From the NCBI RefSeq assembly GCF_014195505.1, contig NZ_JACIBV010000001.1, positions 248,001 through 312,000 of the forward strand: DNA of 64,000 bases, in the 5' to 3' direction. The notes under the pieces were generated by a model. The model did no database searches and was not told where the DNA came from. It saw nothing but the letters and a program-made list of their open reading frames with translations. The position numbers were made by a program, and so were the translations under genes. Source of the stretch: Nonomuraea dietziae. GTDB lineage: Bacteria > Actinomycetota > Actinomycetes > Streptosporangiales > Streptosporangiaceae. Positions 1 to 7,543 of the stretch are shown piece by piece (positions within the stretch are counted from its first letter, which is position 1; the number at the start of each line of letters is the position of its first letter).

Positions 1-61
1 GCGCCGCGCCCAGCACCTGGTAGAGGACCGCCCGTACGGCACGTCTGATATGTCCGCTCAC
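1..61 (-). CDS. possible 5' end of a gene running off the window
   Basis: A GTG at 61-59 on the minus strand opens a frame starting V-S-G-H-I-R-R-A-V-R-A-V-L and remains open to the window edge. It would be divergent from the membrane-protein gene at 149, with the palindrome at 131-147 between them. Only about 20 codons are visible, so neither reality nor function can be established. Confidence 0.3.
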   Translation of the reverse strand, partial: MSGHIRRAVRAVLYQVLGAA

Positions 62-130
62 GTCGGCGATGCTAGCCCGGGACGCCGGGCCGTTCCTTCC
101 CCCACCTGGGGGATGTTCGCCCGTCGCCGG

Positions 131-147
131 GCTGTGATCCTCACAGC
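131..147. promoter_or_regulatory. perfect 7-bp inverted repeat in the leader of the first membrane-protein gene
   Basis: Arms GCTGTGA and TCACAGC are separated by TCC. The repeat ends one base before the ATG at 149, so a protein bound here, or an RNA hairpin, would cover the translation start. This could be a repressor operator shared with the possible divergent gene at 61. The function is inferred from position only. Confidence 0.4.
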
Positions 148-148
148 T

Positions 149-820
149 ATGAACAGCGCAACCGCCACCACGACCATCATGATGAGACTGCACGGCAGGA
201 CGGCGGCCGGCGTGCCGCGCTGGGCCGTATGGACGGCGTACGCGACCGCGCTGACCGCCCTGCCGTCCGGCATCTGGCGGATCGCGGCGATGAACTTCGG
301 GGTGCCGCTGGTCGAGCACGGCATGCCGCCTCCCGGCAGCCGGGCCCCCGTCATCTTCGACGCCCAGTGGTGGTACATCGTCGGGCTCAGCGTGGTCAGC
401 GAGGCGGTGGCGTTCCTGACGGTGGGGCTGGTCGCCGAGTGGGGCGAGGTGTGGCCGCGCTGGGTGCCGGTGCTGCGCGGCCGCAGGGTCCCCGTCCTGG
501 CGGCCGTCGTGCCCGCAGGGATCGGCGCGGCGCTGCTGCTGGTCTTCCCGTACGCGCTGGTCATGTCGATGCTCGGTATGAAGATCACCGGTGAGCCCGA
601 CGGGCTGATCGTGAACGGCTGGCAGAGCGCCGTCTTCTACCTCACCTACGCGCCGCTGGCCCTCTGGGGGCCGCTGCTGGCCGTCGTCGCGGTGCACTAC
701 TACCGGCGCCGCACCGGCGACCGGACAGATCCCCGAGGTGGGGGATCCGCCAGGTCCGGCCCGTGGCCGGGCTTGGCTGGTGGATTCGGGATCGGGGGGA
801 AGTGCGCATGCGCCGTCTGA
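149..820 (+). CDS. multi-pass membrane protein (paralogue 1)
   Basis: About 223 residues with four to five hydrophobic segments and a basic C-terminal tail, as expected of a small integral membrane protein. I recognise no enzymatic motif. I chose the ATG at 149 because the sequence upstream of it in the same frame is low-complexity and Arg/Pro-rich; no clear ribosome site precedes it. Residues with W-G-E-V-x-P-R-W-V-P and W-G-P-L-L recur at the same spacing in the C-terminal half of the next gene, so the two are paralogues. It overlaps that gene by 13 bases, which suggests translational coupling. Function unknown. Confidence 0.7.
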   Translation: MNSATATTTIMMRLHGRTAAGVPRWAVWTAYATALTALPSGIWRIAAMNFGVPLVEHGMPPPGSRAPVIFDAQWWYIVGLSVVSEAVAFLTVGLVAEWGEVWPRWVPVLRGRRVPVLAAVVPAGIGAALLLVFPYALVMSMLGMKITGEPDGLIVNGWQSAVFYLTYAPLALWGPLLAVVAVHYYRRRTGDRTDPRGGGSARSGPWPGLAGGFGIGGKCACAV

Positions 821-1899
821 CGGCATCGACGATCTCCGCGGCGACGCTGGCGGTGGCGGCCCTGTGGTGGTTCGTCCCTGGCAGCTACCCGTACGGCGCG
901 GCCGCCAAGGTCACCGTGGGCGTCAACCACTGGATCGAGCGCGGGCCCGGTGTGGGCCTGATGGTGGCCTCCGGCGTGCTGGGGGTGCTGGCGGCGCTCG
1001 GCGTCCGGTCCCGGCCGAGAGCCGCCGGTGTGGTCGCCGTGGTCGAGAGCGCCTTCTTCCTGCTGGTGATGTCGGACGCGTCCGTGCTGTCGTCCATCGG
1101 GTATGCGCTGATTCCTGCCGTTCTGCTGGGGGTCGCCGGGATGGTGGCGGTGGGGTGCGTACGGCGGCAGCCCGTCGCGTACGTGCTGGCGGTGCTGCTC
1201 CCCGCCGGGCTGATCGCGTCGCTGACCATGACCGACGCGCTCTCCCGCTACCTGGTCAACGTGGCCTCCGGGTTCGCCGTGTACGGCGGGCGGATCGCCT
1301 GGTCGTGGGCGATGGCGATTGCCGCGGTCGGGTGGGCGTGGCTCGCGTACGGGTCGTTCGCGCGTGAGCGCAGGGTGACCGTCCCGCGGTGGGGGAGGGC
1401 CGTCACGATCGCGGCCGCCCTCTGTCCCGTGCCGTACGCGCTGGCGCGGCTGACGTGGGTGACGCCGTGGCCGCTCGGCGGCTTCGACCCGCGGACCGGC
1501 CACATCACGCTGATCGCCGTGGAGGGCGGCGACGCGGCCACCCGGATGCAGGGGTTCCTGATCGGCCTGAGCGCGGTCCTGGCCGTCGTGCTGACGCTCG
1601 GCCTGATCAGCCGCTGGGGTGAGGTCGTGCCGCGGTGGGTGCCCCGGGTGGGCGGGCGGCCGGTCCCGGTGATGCTGGCCGTCGGGCCGGGTGCGTTCGG
1701 GGCGGTGGCGCTGTGCGTCTCGGCTCCCGGTGTGCTGGCAGGGGCCGTCCAGATGGGCTCGTGGGTGGACGGCGTTCTGTTCGTCCTGATGTTCCCGTGC
1801 CCGGTGTGGGGTCCGTTGCTGGGGGCCGCGGTGTTCGCCTACTGGGCGCGCCGCAGAACCGCCGAGAAATCGAGGAGCGCCGCATCACCGCGCCCGTGA
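808..1899 (+). CDS. multi-pass membrane protein (paralogue 2)
   Basis: About 363 residues with roughly nine to ten predicted membrane segments. The ATG at 808 lies inside the end of the preceding gene and is followed at once by a typical M-R-R plus hydrophobic start. The last ~210 residues repeat the plan of the upstream protein (R-W-G-E-V-V-P-R-W-V-P, then P-V-W-G-P-L-L-G), so this looks like paralogue 1 with an additional N-terminal membrane module. No transporter or enzyme signature was recognised. It converges on the XRE regulator that ends at 2001. Confidence 0.72.
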   Translation: MRRLTASTISAATLAVAALWWFVPGSYPYGAAAKVTVGVNHWIERGPGVGLMVASGVLGVLAALGVRSRPRAAGVVAVVESAFFLLVMSDASVLSSIGYALIPAVLLGVAGMVAVGCVRRQPVAYVLAVLLPAGLIASLTMTDALSRYLVNVASGFAVYGGRIAWSWAMAIAAVGWAWLAYGSFARERRVTVPRWGRAVTIAAALCPVPYALARLTWVTPWPLGGFDPRTGHITLIAVEGGDAATRMQGFLIGLSAVLAVVLTLGLISRWGEVVPRWVPRVGGRPVPVMLAVGPGAFGAVALCVSAPGVLAGAVQMGSWVDGVLFVLMFPCPVWGPLLGAAVFAYWARRRTAEKSRSAASPRP

Positions 1900-2000
1900 G
1901 CGGACGGCACTCTCGCCAGTACCGGCGGCTCGCCTCGGGCGCGGGCGTTCAGCGCCGCGTACGCCCGTCGACCCGGGGGAGCGGCTGAGCATGGGCGGGG

Positions 2001-2807
2001 TCATGTCCGCATGACGGACGCGAGGAGCGACAGCTTGTCGGCGCTGTCGGTGCCGGGGTCCGGGTGGAGGACGACGAGCGTCTGGCCTGTCGCGCCGCTG
2101 ACGCCCAGTCTCTCCCGGTTCAGCCACAGCTCACCGACCTGGGGGTGGCAGATGTGCTTGGGTGTGCCTTCGCACGTCTTCACGTCGTGGCGGGCCCAGA
2201 GCCTGCTGAAGCGAGGGCTGGCCAGGGAGAGCTCGCCGACGAGTTCGATGCATCGGGGGTCGTCGGTGTCGGTGCCGACGGACTCGCGGAAGCCGGCGAC
2301 CATGCCCTGCGCGGCGTCCTCCCAGTCCGGGTAGAGGGCCTGCTCGGCGGGGTCGAGGAACACGTCCCGCAGGCGGTTGCCCCCCGCCACGAGTCGCGGC
2401 GACAGAGCGGTCGCCGGCGCGTTGGCGGCGAGGACGTCGAAGTAGCGGCCCTCCACGTAGGCGGGGAGCGAAAGCGTGACGACGAGCTTGGCGACGCCCG
2501 GAGGGACGCTCTCCCTCCGGGGCCGCCGTCGCCGCCGGGGTTTGCCCTCTCCGAGGCGCAGCAGGTAGGCCGTCGCGTCGTCGTCGAGCCGCAGCACGCG
2601 GGCGAGGGACTCGAGGACCTGCGCGGAGGGGTTGCGGTCACGGCCCTGCTCCAGGCGCAGGTAGTAGTCGGCGCTGATGCCGGCGAGCATCGCGACCTCC
2701 TCCCGGCGCAGGCCGGGCACGCGCCGTACGCCCATGGAGGGGATGCCGGCCTGTTCAGGAGTGACGAGTTCACGGCGGGCGCGTACGTAATCGCCCAGAA
2801 GGTTCAT
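2001..2807 (-). CDS. XRE-family regulator with MmyB-like ligand-binding domain
   Basis: 268 residues. Residues ~5-70 form a helix-turn-helix that includes P-G-L-R-R-E-E-V-A-x-L-A-G-I-S and Y-Y-L-R-L-E-Q-G-R-D, the diagnostic signature of actinobacterial XRE regulators with a C-terminal MmyB-type, PAS-like binding domain (here ~100-268). These proteins commonly sit divergently from the oxidoreductase or hydrolase they control. Here the divergent neighbour is the alpha/beta hydrolase at 2967, with about 160 bases between the starts. A broken relative of this regulator lies at 30704. Confidence 0.88.
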   Translation of the reverse strand: MNLLGDYVRARRELVTPEQAGIPSMGVRRVPGLRREEVAMLAGISADYYLRLEQGRDRNPSAQVLESLARVLRLDDDATAYLLRLGEGKPRRRRRPRRESVPPGVAKLVVTLSLPAYVEGRYFDVLAANAPATALSPRLVAGGNRLRDVFLDPAEQALYPDWEDAAQGMVAGFRESVGTDTDDPRCIELVGELSLASPRFSRLWARHDVKTCEGTPKHICHPQVGELWLNRERLGVSGATGQTLVVLHPDPGTDSADKLSLLASVMRT

Positions 2808-2966
2808 GTCCCCACTGTAATTCGGGGCCTTCGGCGTCGCCTGGTCCTGTCACCCCCAGGAGCGCGGGGGCTCTGGCTCCGTCAGCGGGTGAGCGGAAAC
2901 CTCACGTCCGGGACGAACGCCGGCGACATCGGCCGGTGCTCCCTTCCGCGAGCAAGGAGCTACACC

Positions 2967-3692
2967 ATGTCAACATATTTGCTGGTACACGGGGCCTGGC
3001 ACAGCGGGCAATGCTGGGAGCGGGTGGTCCCGTTGCTGGCGTCGGCCGGGCATCGGGTGCTCGCGCCGTCGCTGACCGGCTTCGGCGACAAGGCGCATCT
3101 GCTCGGCCCCGAGGTGGGGCTGGACACGCACGTCGACGACATCGTCAGGCTGATCACCGAGGAGGACCTCGCCGACGTGATCCTGGTGGGCCACAGTTAC
3201 GCCGGGCTGGTCATCTCCTCCGCCGCCAACCGGATCCCGGATCGGATCGCCCATCTGGTCTATCTCGACGCGATGGTCCCGGAGGACGGCGAGAGCGCGG
3301 TGGATGTGCATCCCGTGACCCAGGTCCTCATCGACCGCGCCGCGGAGTCCGAGGTCGGCTGGCGGATCCCGCCGATGCCCGAGTCGCCGCCGCCCCTGGG
3401 CCTTTTCGGGGTCACCGACCCGGCGGACGTGGCGTGGCTGCGGGCGATGCTGTCGGACCAGCCGGTGCTCTGCCTCCGGCAACCGGTCCGGCTGGACAAC
3501 CCGGTCGTGCGCACGATTGCGCGGACGCACATTCACTGCGTCGTCGGCGTACCGGAGGGCATCGAGCGGCGGCCCGTGCCGGCGATGCAGCCCAACGGCA
3601 GCCCGGCACAGGTGTGGGAGCTGGAGACGGGCCACGACTGCATGATCACCATGCCGGCCGAGCTCACCGAACTGCTGCTCAAGCTCGGCTGA
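2967..3692 (+). CDS. alpha/beta-hydrolase fold esterase
   Basis: 241 residues starting at an ATG preceded by AAGGAG at 2954-2959. The N-terminal H-G-A-W-H-S-G motif supplies the oxyanion region. G-H-S-Y-A-G at 75-80 holds the nucleophile Ser77, and the E-T-G-H-D near the C-terminus gives the catalytic His (~223). This matches the compact EstC/salicylate-esterase-like branch of soluble carboxylesterases. The substrate is not predictable. The divergent XRE regulator at 2001-2807 is the likely controller. Confidence 0.85.
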   Translation: MSTYLLVHGAWHSGQCWERVVPLLASAGHRVLAPSLTGFGDKAHLLGPEVGLDTHVDDIVRLITEEDLADVILVGHSYAGLVISSAANRIPDRIAHLVYLDAMVPEDGESAVDVHPVTQVLIDRAAESEVGWRIPPMPESPPPLGLFGVTDPADVAWLRAMLSDQPVLCLRQPVRLDNPVVRTIARTHIHCVVGVPEGIERRPVPAMQPNGSPAQVWELETGHDCMITMPAELTELLLKLG

Positions 3693-3824
3693 CCCGCCCA
3701 CCCGAGCGCGGGCTGCTCGGCAGCCCCGCGGCTCGGTGGCGGGCCGCCGAAATGAGAGACGCGGTCCAGGACGCGGTGGACGGTGGCGCGGCCGACGGAG
3801 AACACCTCATCGGCGAAGGTCACA

Positions 3825-3867
3825 CGTACGGCACGCGTGCGCGTTGGCGCGGCACGCGTGCCGTACG
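3825..3867. terminator. long perfect stem-loop between convergent genes
   Basis: The 16-base arms at 3825-3840 and 3852-3867 are exact reverse complements (CGTACGGCACGCGTGC and GCACGCGTGCCGTACG), with an 11-base loop. It lies between the esterase (ends 3692) and the convergent TetR gene (ends 3977), a natural place for a bidirectional terminator. No T-run follows on either strand, so a recombination or protein-binding role is also possible. Confidence 0.55.
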
Positions 3868-3976
3868 CGTTCAGGAGCTCACACCCACCAGGTGAACGGG
3901 CCGGAGAAGGTCGGGTCAACGATCGGGATGGGTGCGGGGTTGCGGCTTCCCCGCGAGTCCGCCGACGGGCGCGACG

Positions 3977-4606
3977 TCAGGCGGGGTGTTCGTGGTGGGA
4001 GGACGGCCAGATGCTGCGTAGTGGACGCATGCCCTCCTCGACGTAGTCGGCGATCGGGCGGTCGCCGCCGTCGAGGTACCACTGTTCGAGTGCGGCGAAG
4101 TAGCCGAAGACGAGGGCGTTCGCTGTCACGCGAGCCTGCGTTTCGGTCAGCTCGCCGGTCGCCGCGATCAGCGGTGCGATCCGCTGGCTCGCGCGGTCGA
4201 GATTGGCATGGACGGCCTCGCGGACCGATGGCTCGGCGAAGAAGTAACGGACCCTGCGCCATGCGCTCTGCTCGGTCTGAGGGCCTTCGCCTGCGTCCTC
4301 GGAACCGGATGTGCCCTCCGGCGCCGATTCGTAGGCGCGGACGGCTTGGAGCAGGCTGCCGATGGGATCGCCGGGGTCGAGGAAGTCCTTGAGTGTCTCC
4401 AGGCTCATCCGGTCGAACTCGTCGGCTACCACGATCCCTTCCTTGGTGCCGAAGTAGCGGTACACCGACGACGGCGATACCTCGGCCGCGGCCGCGATCT
4501 CCTCGATCGTGACCGCGCCAAACCCTCTCTCGTCGAACAGATCGAGGGCGCGTTCCTGGATGGTGCGCATGGCCTTGAGTCGCCAGCGCTCGCGGAGCCC
4601 ACTCAT
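3977..4606 (-). CDS. TetR-family transcriptional repressor
   Basis: About 209 residues. The N-terminal TetR helix-turn-helix is clear, with T-I-E-E-I-A-A-A-A-E-V-S-P-S-S-V-Y-R-Y-F followed by G-T-K-E, and the C-terminal half is a helical ligand/dimer domain. I start it at 4606 because the upstream in-frame ATG at 4660 overlaps an operator palindrome and adds residues unlike the family. Neither ATG has a strong ribosome site. It is divergent from the 4830-5809 operon, and two near-identical 17-bp palindromes lie between them, so it very probably represses that operon and itself. Confidence 0.88.
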   Translation of the reverse strand: MSGLRERWRLKAMRTIQERALDLFDERGFGAVTIEEIAAAAEVSPSSVYRYFGTKEGIVVADEFDRMSLETLKDFLDPGDPIGSLLQAVRAYESAPEGTSGSEDAGEGPQTEQSAWRRVRYFFAEPSVREAVHANLDRASQRIAPLIAATGELTETQARVTANALVFGYFAALEQWYLDGGDRPIADYVEEGMRPLRSIWPSSHHEHPA

Positions 4607-4653
4607 GCGATCAGGGTAGCAGGAAGCCAGACGCTCAAGCGTGTGACTGTCAT

Positions 4654-4670
4654 CAGACATTGACTGTCTG
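4654..4670. promoter_or_regulatory. TetR-type operator 1
   Basis: A 17-base palindrome with arms CAGACA and TGTCTG around TTGAC. It covers the -35 of the rightward promoter and shares its core TGACTGTCT with operator 2 at 4698-4714. The centre-to-centre distance is 44 bases. Confidence 0.75.
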
Positions 4671-4688
4671 AATTTGGCTCATTAGAGT
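4660..4688 (+). promoter_or_regulatory. sigma-70-like promoter for the 4830-5809 operon
   Basis: TTGACT at 4660-4665 and TAGAGT at 4683-4688 are separated by exactly 17 bases. Transcription would begin near 4695, at the edge of operator 2. Both promoter ends are therefore occupied when the repressor binds. Confidence 0.65.
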
Positions 4689-4697
4689 CACGTGCTC

Positions 4698-4714
4698 GAG
4701 ACAGTGACTGTCTC
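4698..4714. promoter_or_regulatory. TetR-type operator 2
   Basis: A 17-base palindrome with arms GAGACA and TGTCTC around GTGAC, placed over the predicted transcription start of the rightward operon. It differs from operator 1 at only a few positions, the two outermost changes being compensatory (C/G to G/C). Confidence 0.75.
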
Positions 4715-4829
4715 AATGGGCATGGCAAGCGGACGATCTCGGGCCCGCCCCGGCACGCACCGTCGCGGGCCTGATGACGCCGCTGTCCGCCGCCCGTCAC
4801 CGACCCACTCACCTGAAAGAGCTCATGCC

Positions 4830-5279
4830 ATGACGACGCTGCAGCACAGATCGCGCAACAGGACCCCACTGGCGCTGATGTACATCGGGGCGGGGCTCAC
4901 CGTGATCGCCGCCCTTTTTCCGTTCATCGACCAATCCACCACGAAGGTCCTGGCGGACCACGTTCACGCGAGCTATCCGACTTACCGGCCCGGTGCGATC
5001 GACGCCGCTGTCACTGCCTATCTGGCGATCCTGTCCACGATCGGGGTGCTGGGACTTTTCGGCTGGCTCGGCACGATCTGGGCGGCTCGAGTCGGCAAGC
5101 GCTGGGCTCCGTGGCTGGCGATCGGACTGCTCGCGACCGCGACCTGCATCGCGATCGCCGCGTTGACCGTCCAGGACACCTCGGGGGATGTCGGCCTCGC
5201 GCCGCTGCTGGGCTGGCTGCAGGTGCTTCCGTGCATTCCCGGTCTCGCCGCGGTCGCGCTGTGGAGAAGGGCGCGATGA
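4830..5279 (+). CDS. four-helix membrane protein
   Basis: 149 residues from the ATG at 4830. There are about four membrane segments, with a polar extracytoplasmic-looking stretch (residues ~35-60) after the first. This plan is common in small actinobacterial membrane proteins co-transcribed with TetR-controlled oxidoreductases. No catalytic motif was seen. Its stop overlaps the next start as ATGA, so the two are translationally coupled. Control by the TetR at 3977 is inferred from the two operators upstream. Confidence 0.75.
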   Translation: MTTLQHRSRNRTPLALMYIGAGLTVIAALFPFIDQSTTKVLADHVHASYPTYRPGAIDAAVTAYLAILSTIGVLGLFGWLGTIWAARVGKRWAPWLAIGLLATATCIAIAALTVQDTSGDVGLAPLLGWLQVLPCIPGLAAVALWRRAR

Positions 5280-5809
5280 TCGAAGGTCCCACGCAGGCGC
5301 GGAGCGTCGGCCGTGCCGTTGTACGCCCGATCGCGGCACTCAAACGGGCGATGTATCGACGAGGGCGGCCGAACGCGCTCATGCGGCTCATGAACCGGCT
5401 CGATGTCCTGATGTACGGGGCTCGGCGGCTGTCGCCGCGCCATACCGCCGTACTGAAGGTGGTGGGGCGCCGTAGCGGCGAGATCACTTCAGTTCCGGTC
5501 GCGGTCACCGACTACCGCGGCGCCGAGTTCCTCGTCTCGATGCTCGGACAGGATGCGAACTGGGTGCGGAACGTCCAGGCCGCGGGCGGCAGGGCCGCGC
5601 TCCGCCGTCGAGGTCGTGAGACCCCGATCCTGCTTGAGGAGGTCCCGCCCGAGTGGCGCGCCGAGATCCTGCGCCGCTACCTCGCCGCCGCGCCCGGCGC
5701 GCGGCCGCACCTGGGCCTGGGGCCGACGGCCCCCTTGGCGGAGTTCCACCGGATCGCGCCTCGTCACCCGACCTTCAAGATCCGTCAGTGCCCTCGCGCG
5801 ACCGGCTGA
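5276..5809 (+). CDS. DDN-family (F420-dependent nitroreductase-like) oxidoreductase
   Basis: 177 residues, with ribosome site GGAGAAGG at 5263-5270 ahead of the ATG at 5276. The sequence V-V-G-R-R-S-G-E-I-T-S-V-P-V, then W-V-R-N-V-Q-A-A-G-G, is the signature of the deazaflavin-dependent nitroreductase (Ddn) family, split beta-barrel proteins that bind coenzyme F420 or act as lipid-associated reductases. The length is slightly above the ~150-residue norm because of an N-terminal extension. Second gene of the TetR-controlled operon; probable role in xenobiotic or quinone reduction. Confidence 0.82.
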   Translation: MIEGPTQARSVGRAVVRPIAALKRAMYRRGRPNALMRLMNRLDVLMYGARRLSPRHTAVLKVVGRRSGEITSVPVAVTDYRGAEFLVSMLGQDANWVRNVQAAGGRAALRRRGRETPILLEEVPPEWRAEILRRYLAAAPGARPHLGLGPTAPLAEFHRIAPRHPTFKIRQCPRATG

Positions 5810-6011
5810 CGGGACAGACCCGCAACGGTCAACACGATCGCACGCCGCGAATCCAGCTCCCGCAGGCGCATCGGCGGGATCGCCGTCTCCACTGCCATGG
5901 GCGTCCCGGTGGGCACGTTGGTGGGCCCCGGACTCGACTGTGCCCGCGCCTCCATACGGGCTTCCTCCAGGCGAGCGCGGACACGACGGCGGTGGGGAGT
6001 GTCAGTGACGT

Positions 6012-6821
6012 CTAGCGGGTCTGCCCGCCGAGCCAGTCCTGGAAGGTGAGCAAGCCGGGGAAGTGGTCGCGCAGTTCGGCGAGGTCAGCCTGGTAGCCGC
6101 TCTCGGCGAACCACTCGAACAGCCTTTCCTTGATCGGCAGGGGGAGAAGGCGCGTCGGTACTCCGGTGACCTTCTCGTAGATCTGGGCCACCTCGGCGAA
6201 GGTCAGCTCGTCTCCGGCGATCTCGAGTTCCGCGCCCAGGTAGTCGTCCCGGTGGTCGATGACGTGCGCGGCGATGCGGCCGATGTCGTCGGTGGCGATC
6301 AGCTGCATCGGCCGGTCGGGGAGCACCGGTAGCTCCATCACCCTTTCGCCTGCGGCGTCGGCGTAGTGCAGCAGGTTGTCCATGAAGAACACCGGCCGCA
6401 GGATGGTCGCGGGCAACCCCAGAGCGCGGATGTAGGACTCGATCGCCGCCTTGCTCTCGAAGTGCTCGATCCCGGTGCGCCGCTCGGCGCCGCCGACCGA
6501 GCTGTAGACCAGGTGCCCGACTCCGGTATCCAGGGCGACGTCGGCGACGAGCATGCCCTGCCGTACCTCGGCCTTGAGGGTCTCCGGCTCGTAGGCCAGG
6601 GCCTGCATGCTGAACACGGCATCGACGCCCCGCATGGCCCGCTCCAGGGAGGCGGCGTCTCCCAGGTCACCGACCGCGAGCTCGGCGCCGGCCAGGCGGC
6701 GCGCGGCGGGGCTTTCCGGGTCGCGGACCAGGGCGCGGACCTGCCAGCCGCGGCTCAGCAGGTGACGTGCGGTGGCGCCGCCCTGCTGACCGGTGGCGCC
6801 GATGACCAGGGCCACACTCAT
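6012..6821 (-). CDS. NmrA-like NAD(P)-binding protein
   Basis: 269 residues of the atypical short-chain-dehydrogenase fold. The N-terminal dinucleotide motif G-A-T-G-Q-Q-G-G is at 8-15. The S-x-x-x-Y-x-x-x-K catalytic pattern is not evident, as is usual in the NmrA/HSCARG branch, which senses or uses NAD(P)H. The start overlaps the stop of the SnoaL-like gene (6818-6821, ATGA type), so the pair is coupled. Paired palindromes at 7202-7250 lie upstream of the operon. Confidence 0.85.
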   Translation of the reverse strand: MSVALVIGATGQQGGATARHLLSRGWQVRALVRDPESPAARRLAGAELAVGDLGDAASLERAMRGVDAVFSMQALAYEPETLKAEVRQGMLVADVALDTGVGHLVYSSVGGAERRTGIEHFESKAAIESYIRALGLPATILRPVFFMDNLLHYADAAGERVMELPVLPDRPMQLIATDDIGRIAAHVIDHRDDYLGAELEIAGDELTFAEVAQIYEKVTGVPTRLLPLPIKERLFEWFAESGYQADLAELRDHFPGLLTFQDWLGGQTR

Positions 6822-7183
6822 GACGTCATCACCGGGGTGGTCTGGGCGAGCGCGATCCGCCAGGTGTCGTCGTCTTTGACCAGCACGAACGTCAGCGCTC
6901 CTGTGCGTCCGTCGTTGACGTGCTTGATCAGGTGGGCCAGCGCCACGTCCGGTCGCAGGAACGTGACGTCGAGCAGCTCGTTCTTGGTCAGCACGTCCTT
7001 CAGCGGGGTGCTCAGCGCCTTGGTCATGACCTCCTTGACCTGGTCGCGGCCACGCAGCCGGATCCCGGTGAAGTTGACCAGGGCCACCTCCTCGGTCAGC
7101 AGTCCGGTGAAGCCGGCGACGTCGTTCTGCAGCTCTTCGGCGTCGCGGACGACCTGCTCGATCGCCTCGATGTCGGGGTTCAT
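6818..7183 (-). CDS. SnoaL-like / SgcJ-type NTF2-fold protein
   Basis: 121 residues. The start at 7183 is fixed by an excellent ribosome site, GAGGAGG, 5-6 bases upstream. The cone-shaped NTF2-fold pattern is visible: N-terminal helices, D-V-A-G-F-T-G-L-L-T-E-E-V, then beta-strands ending W-R-I-A-L-A-Q-T-T-P-V. Members of the SgcJ/EcaC family often accompany small oxidoreductases; catalytic activity cannot be assigned. First gene of the two-gene operon with the NmrA protein. Confidence 0.8.
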   Translation of the reverse strand: MNPDIEAIEQVVRDAEELQNDVAGFTGLLTEEVALVNFTGIRLRGRDQVKEVMTKALSTPLKDVLTKNELLDVTFLRPDVALAHLIKHVNDGRTGALTFVLVKDDDTWRIALAQTTPVMTS

Positions 7184-7201
7184 GTCGTGCCTCCTCAACT
7201 C

Positions 7202-7250
7202 GCGGAGCGATTTGCTCCGCCTAGAGACTATGCCGGAGCGATTCGCTCCG
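7202..7250. promoter_or_regulatory. paired palindromic operators upstream of the SnoaL/NmrA operon
   Basis: 7202-7220 has arms GCGGAGC and GCTCCGC around GATTT. 7234-7250 has arms CGGAGCG and CGCTCCG around ATT. Both contain the same GGAGCGATT half and lie about 31 bases apart, three helical turns, directly upstream of the ribosome site at ~7190. This is the classic layout for a dimeric TetR- or MarR-type repressor. No intact regulator gene lies next to it. Confidence 0.7.
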
Positions 7251-7543
7251 CAACTGGTGGAGTCTGTGACGATGACCACGCGCCCCTGGAGGTATCCGTC
7301 CACGGCTGCGTCGAGTTCTGCTGACGTAGTTGAAGGAGCCCTGGGCGAAGCCGAATCCGTCGTCCAGTACCACGCCGGAGGGAGTTGGCGGCGATCGTGG
7401 ATTTGGCCGAACTACGGCGCGACCGGCCGCGCGAGCGCGCCGCGGTTCGAGCGATGAAGGCCAAGAGCTCAGCTTGAGATGGGCGGGCGTGAGACGGCGT
7501 CCCCGGATGCCGCCTCACGCCCGGATCTGAAACTCTGCGCGGG
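7251..7543. other. intergenic stretch without a recognisable gene
   Basis: On the plus strand a frame ending at ~7469 reads E-L-A-A-I-V-D-L-A-E-L-R-R-D-R-P-R-E-R-A and stops, which looks like the C-terminal end of some protein. No start or upstream domain remains, so I regard it as debris at most. Nothing else is supported here. Confidence 0.3.

Noticed and set aside
3977..4660. longer TetR start at ATG 4660
   Set aside because: That start codon overlaps operator 1; the shorter start at 4606 fits the family and leaves the operator in the promoter.
6366..7457. 363-codon plus-strand frame
   Set aside because: Opposes the NmrA/SnoaL operon, whose starts have ribosome sites; no domain.
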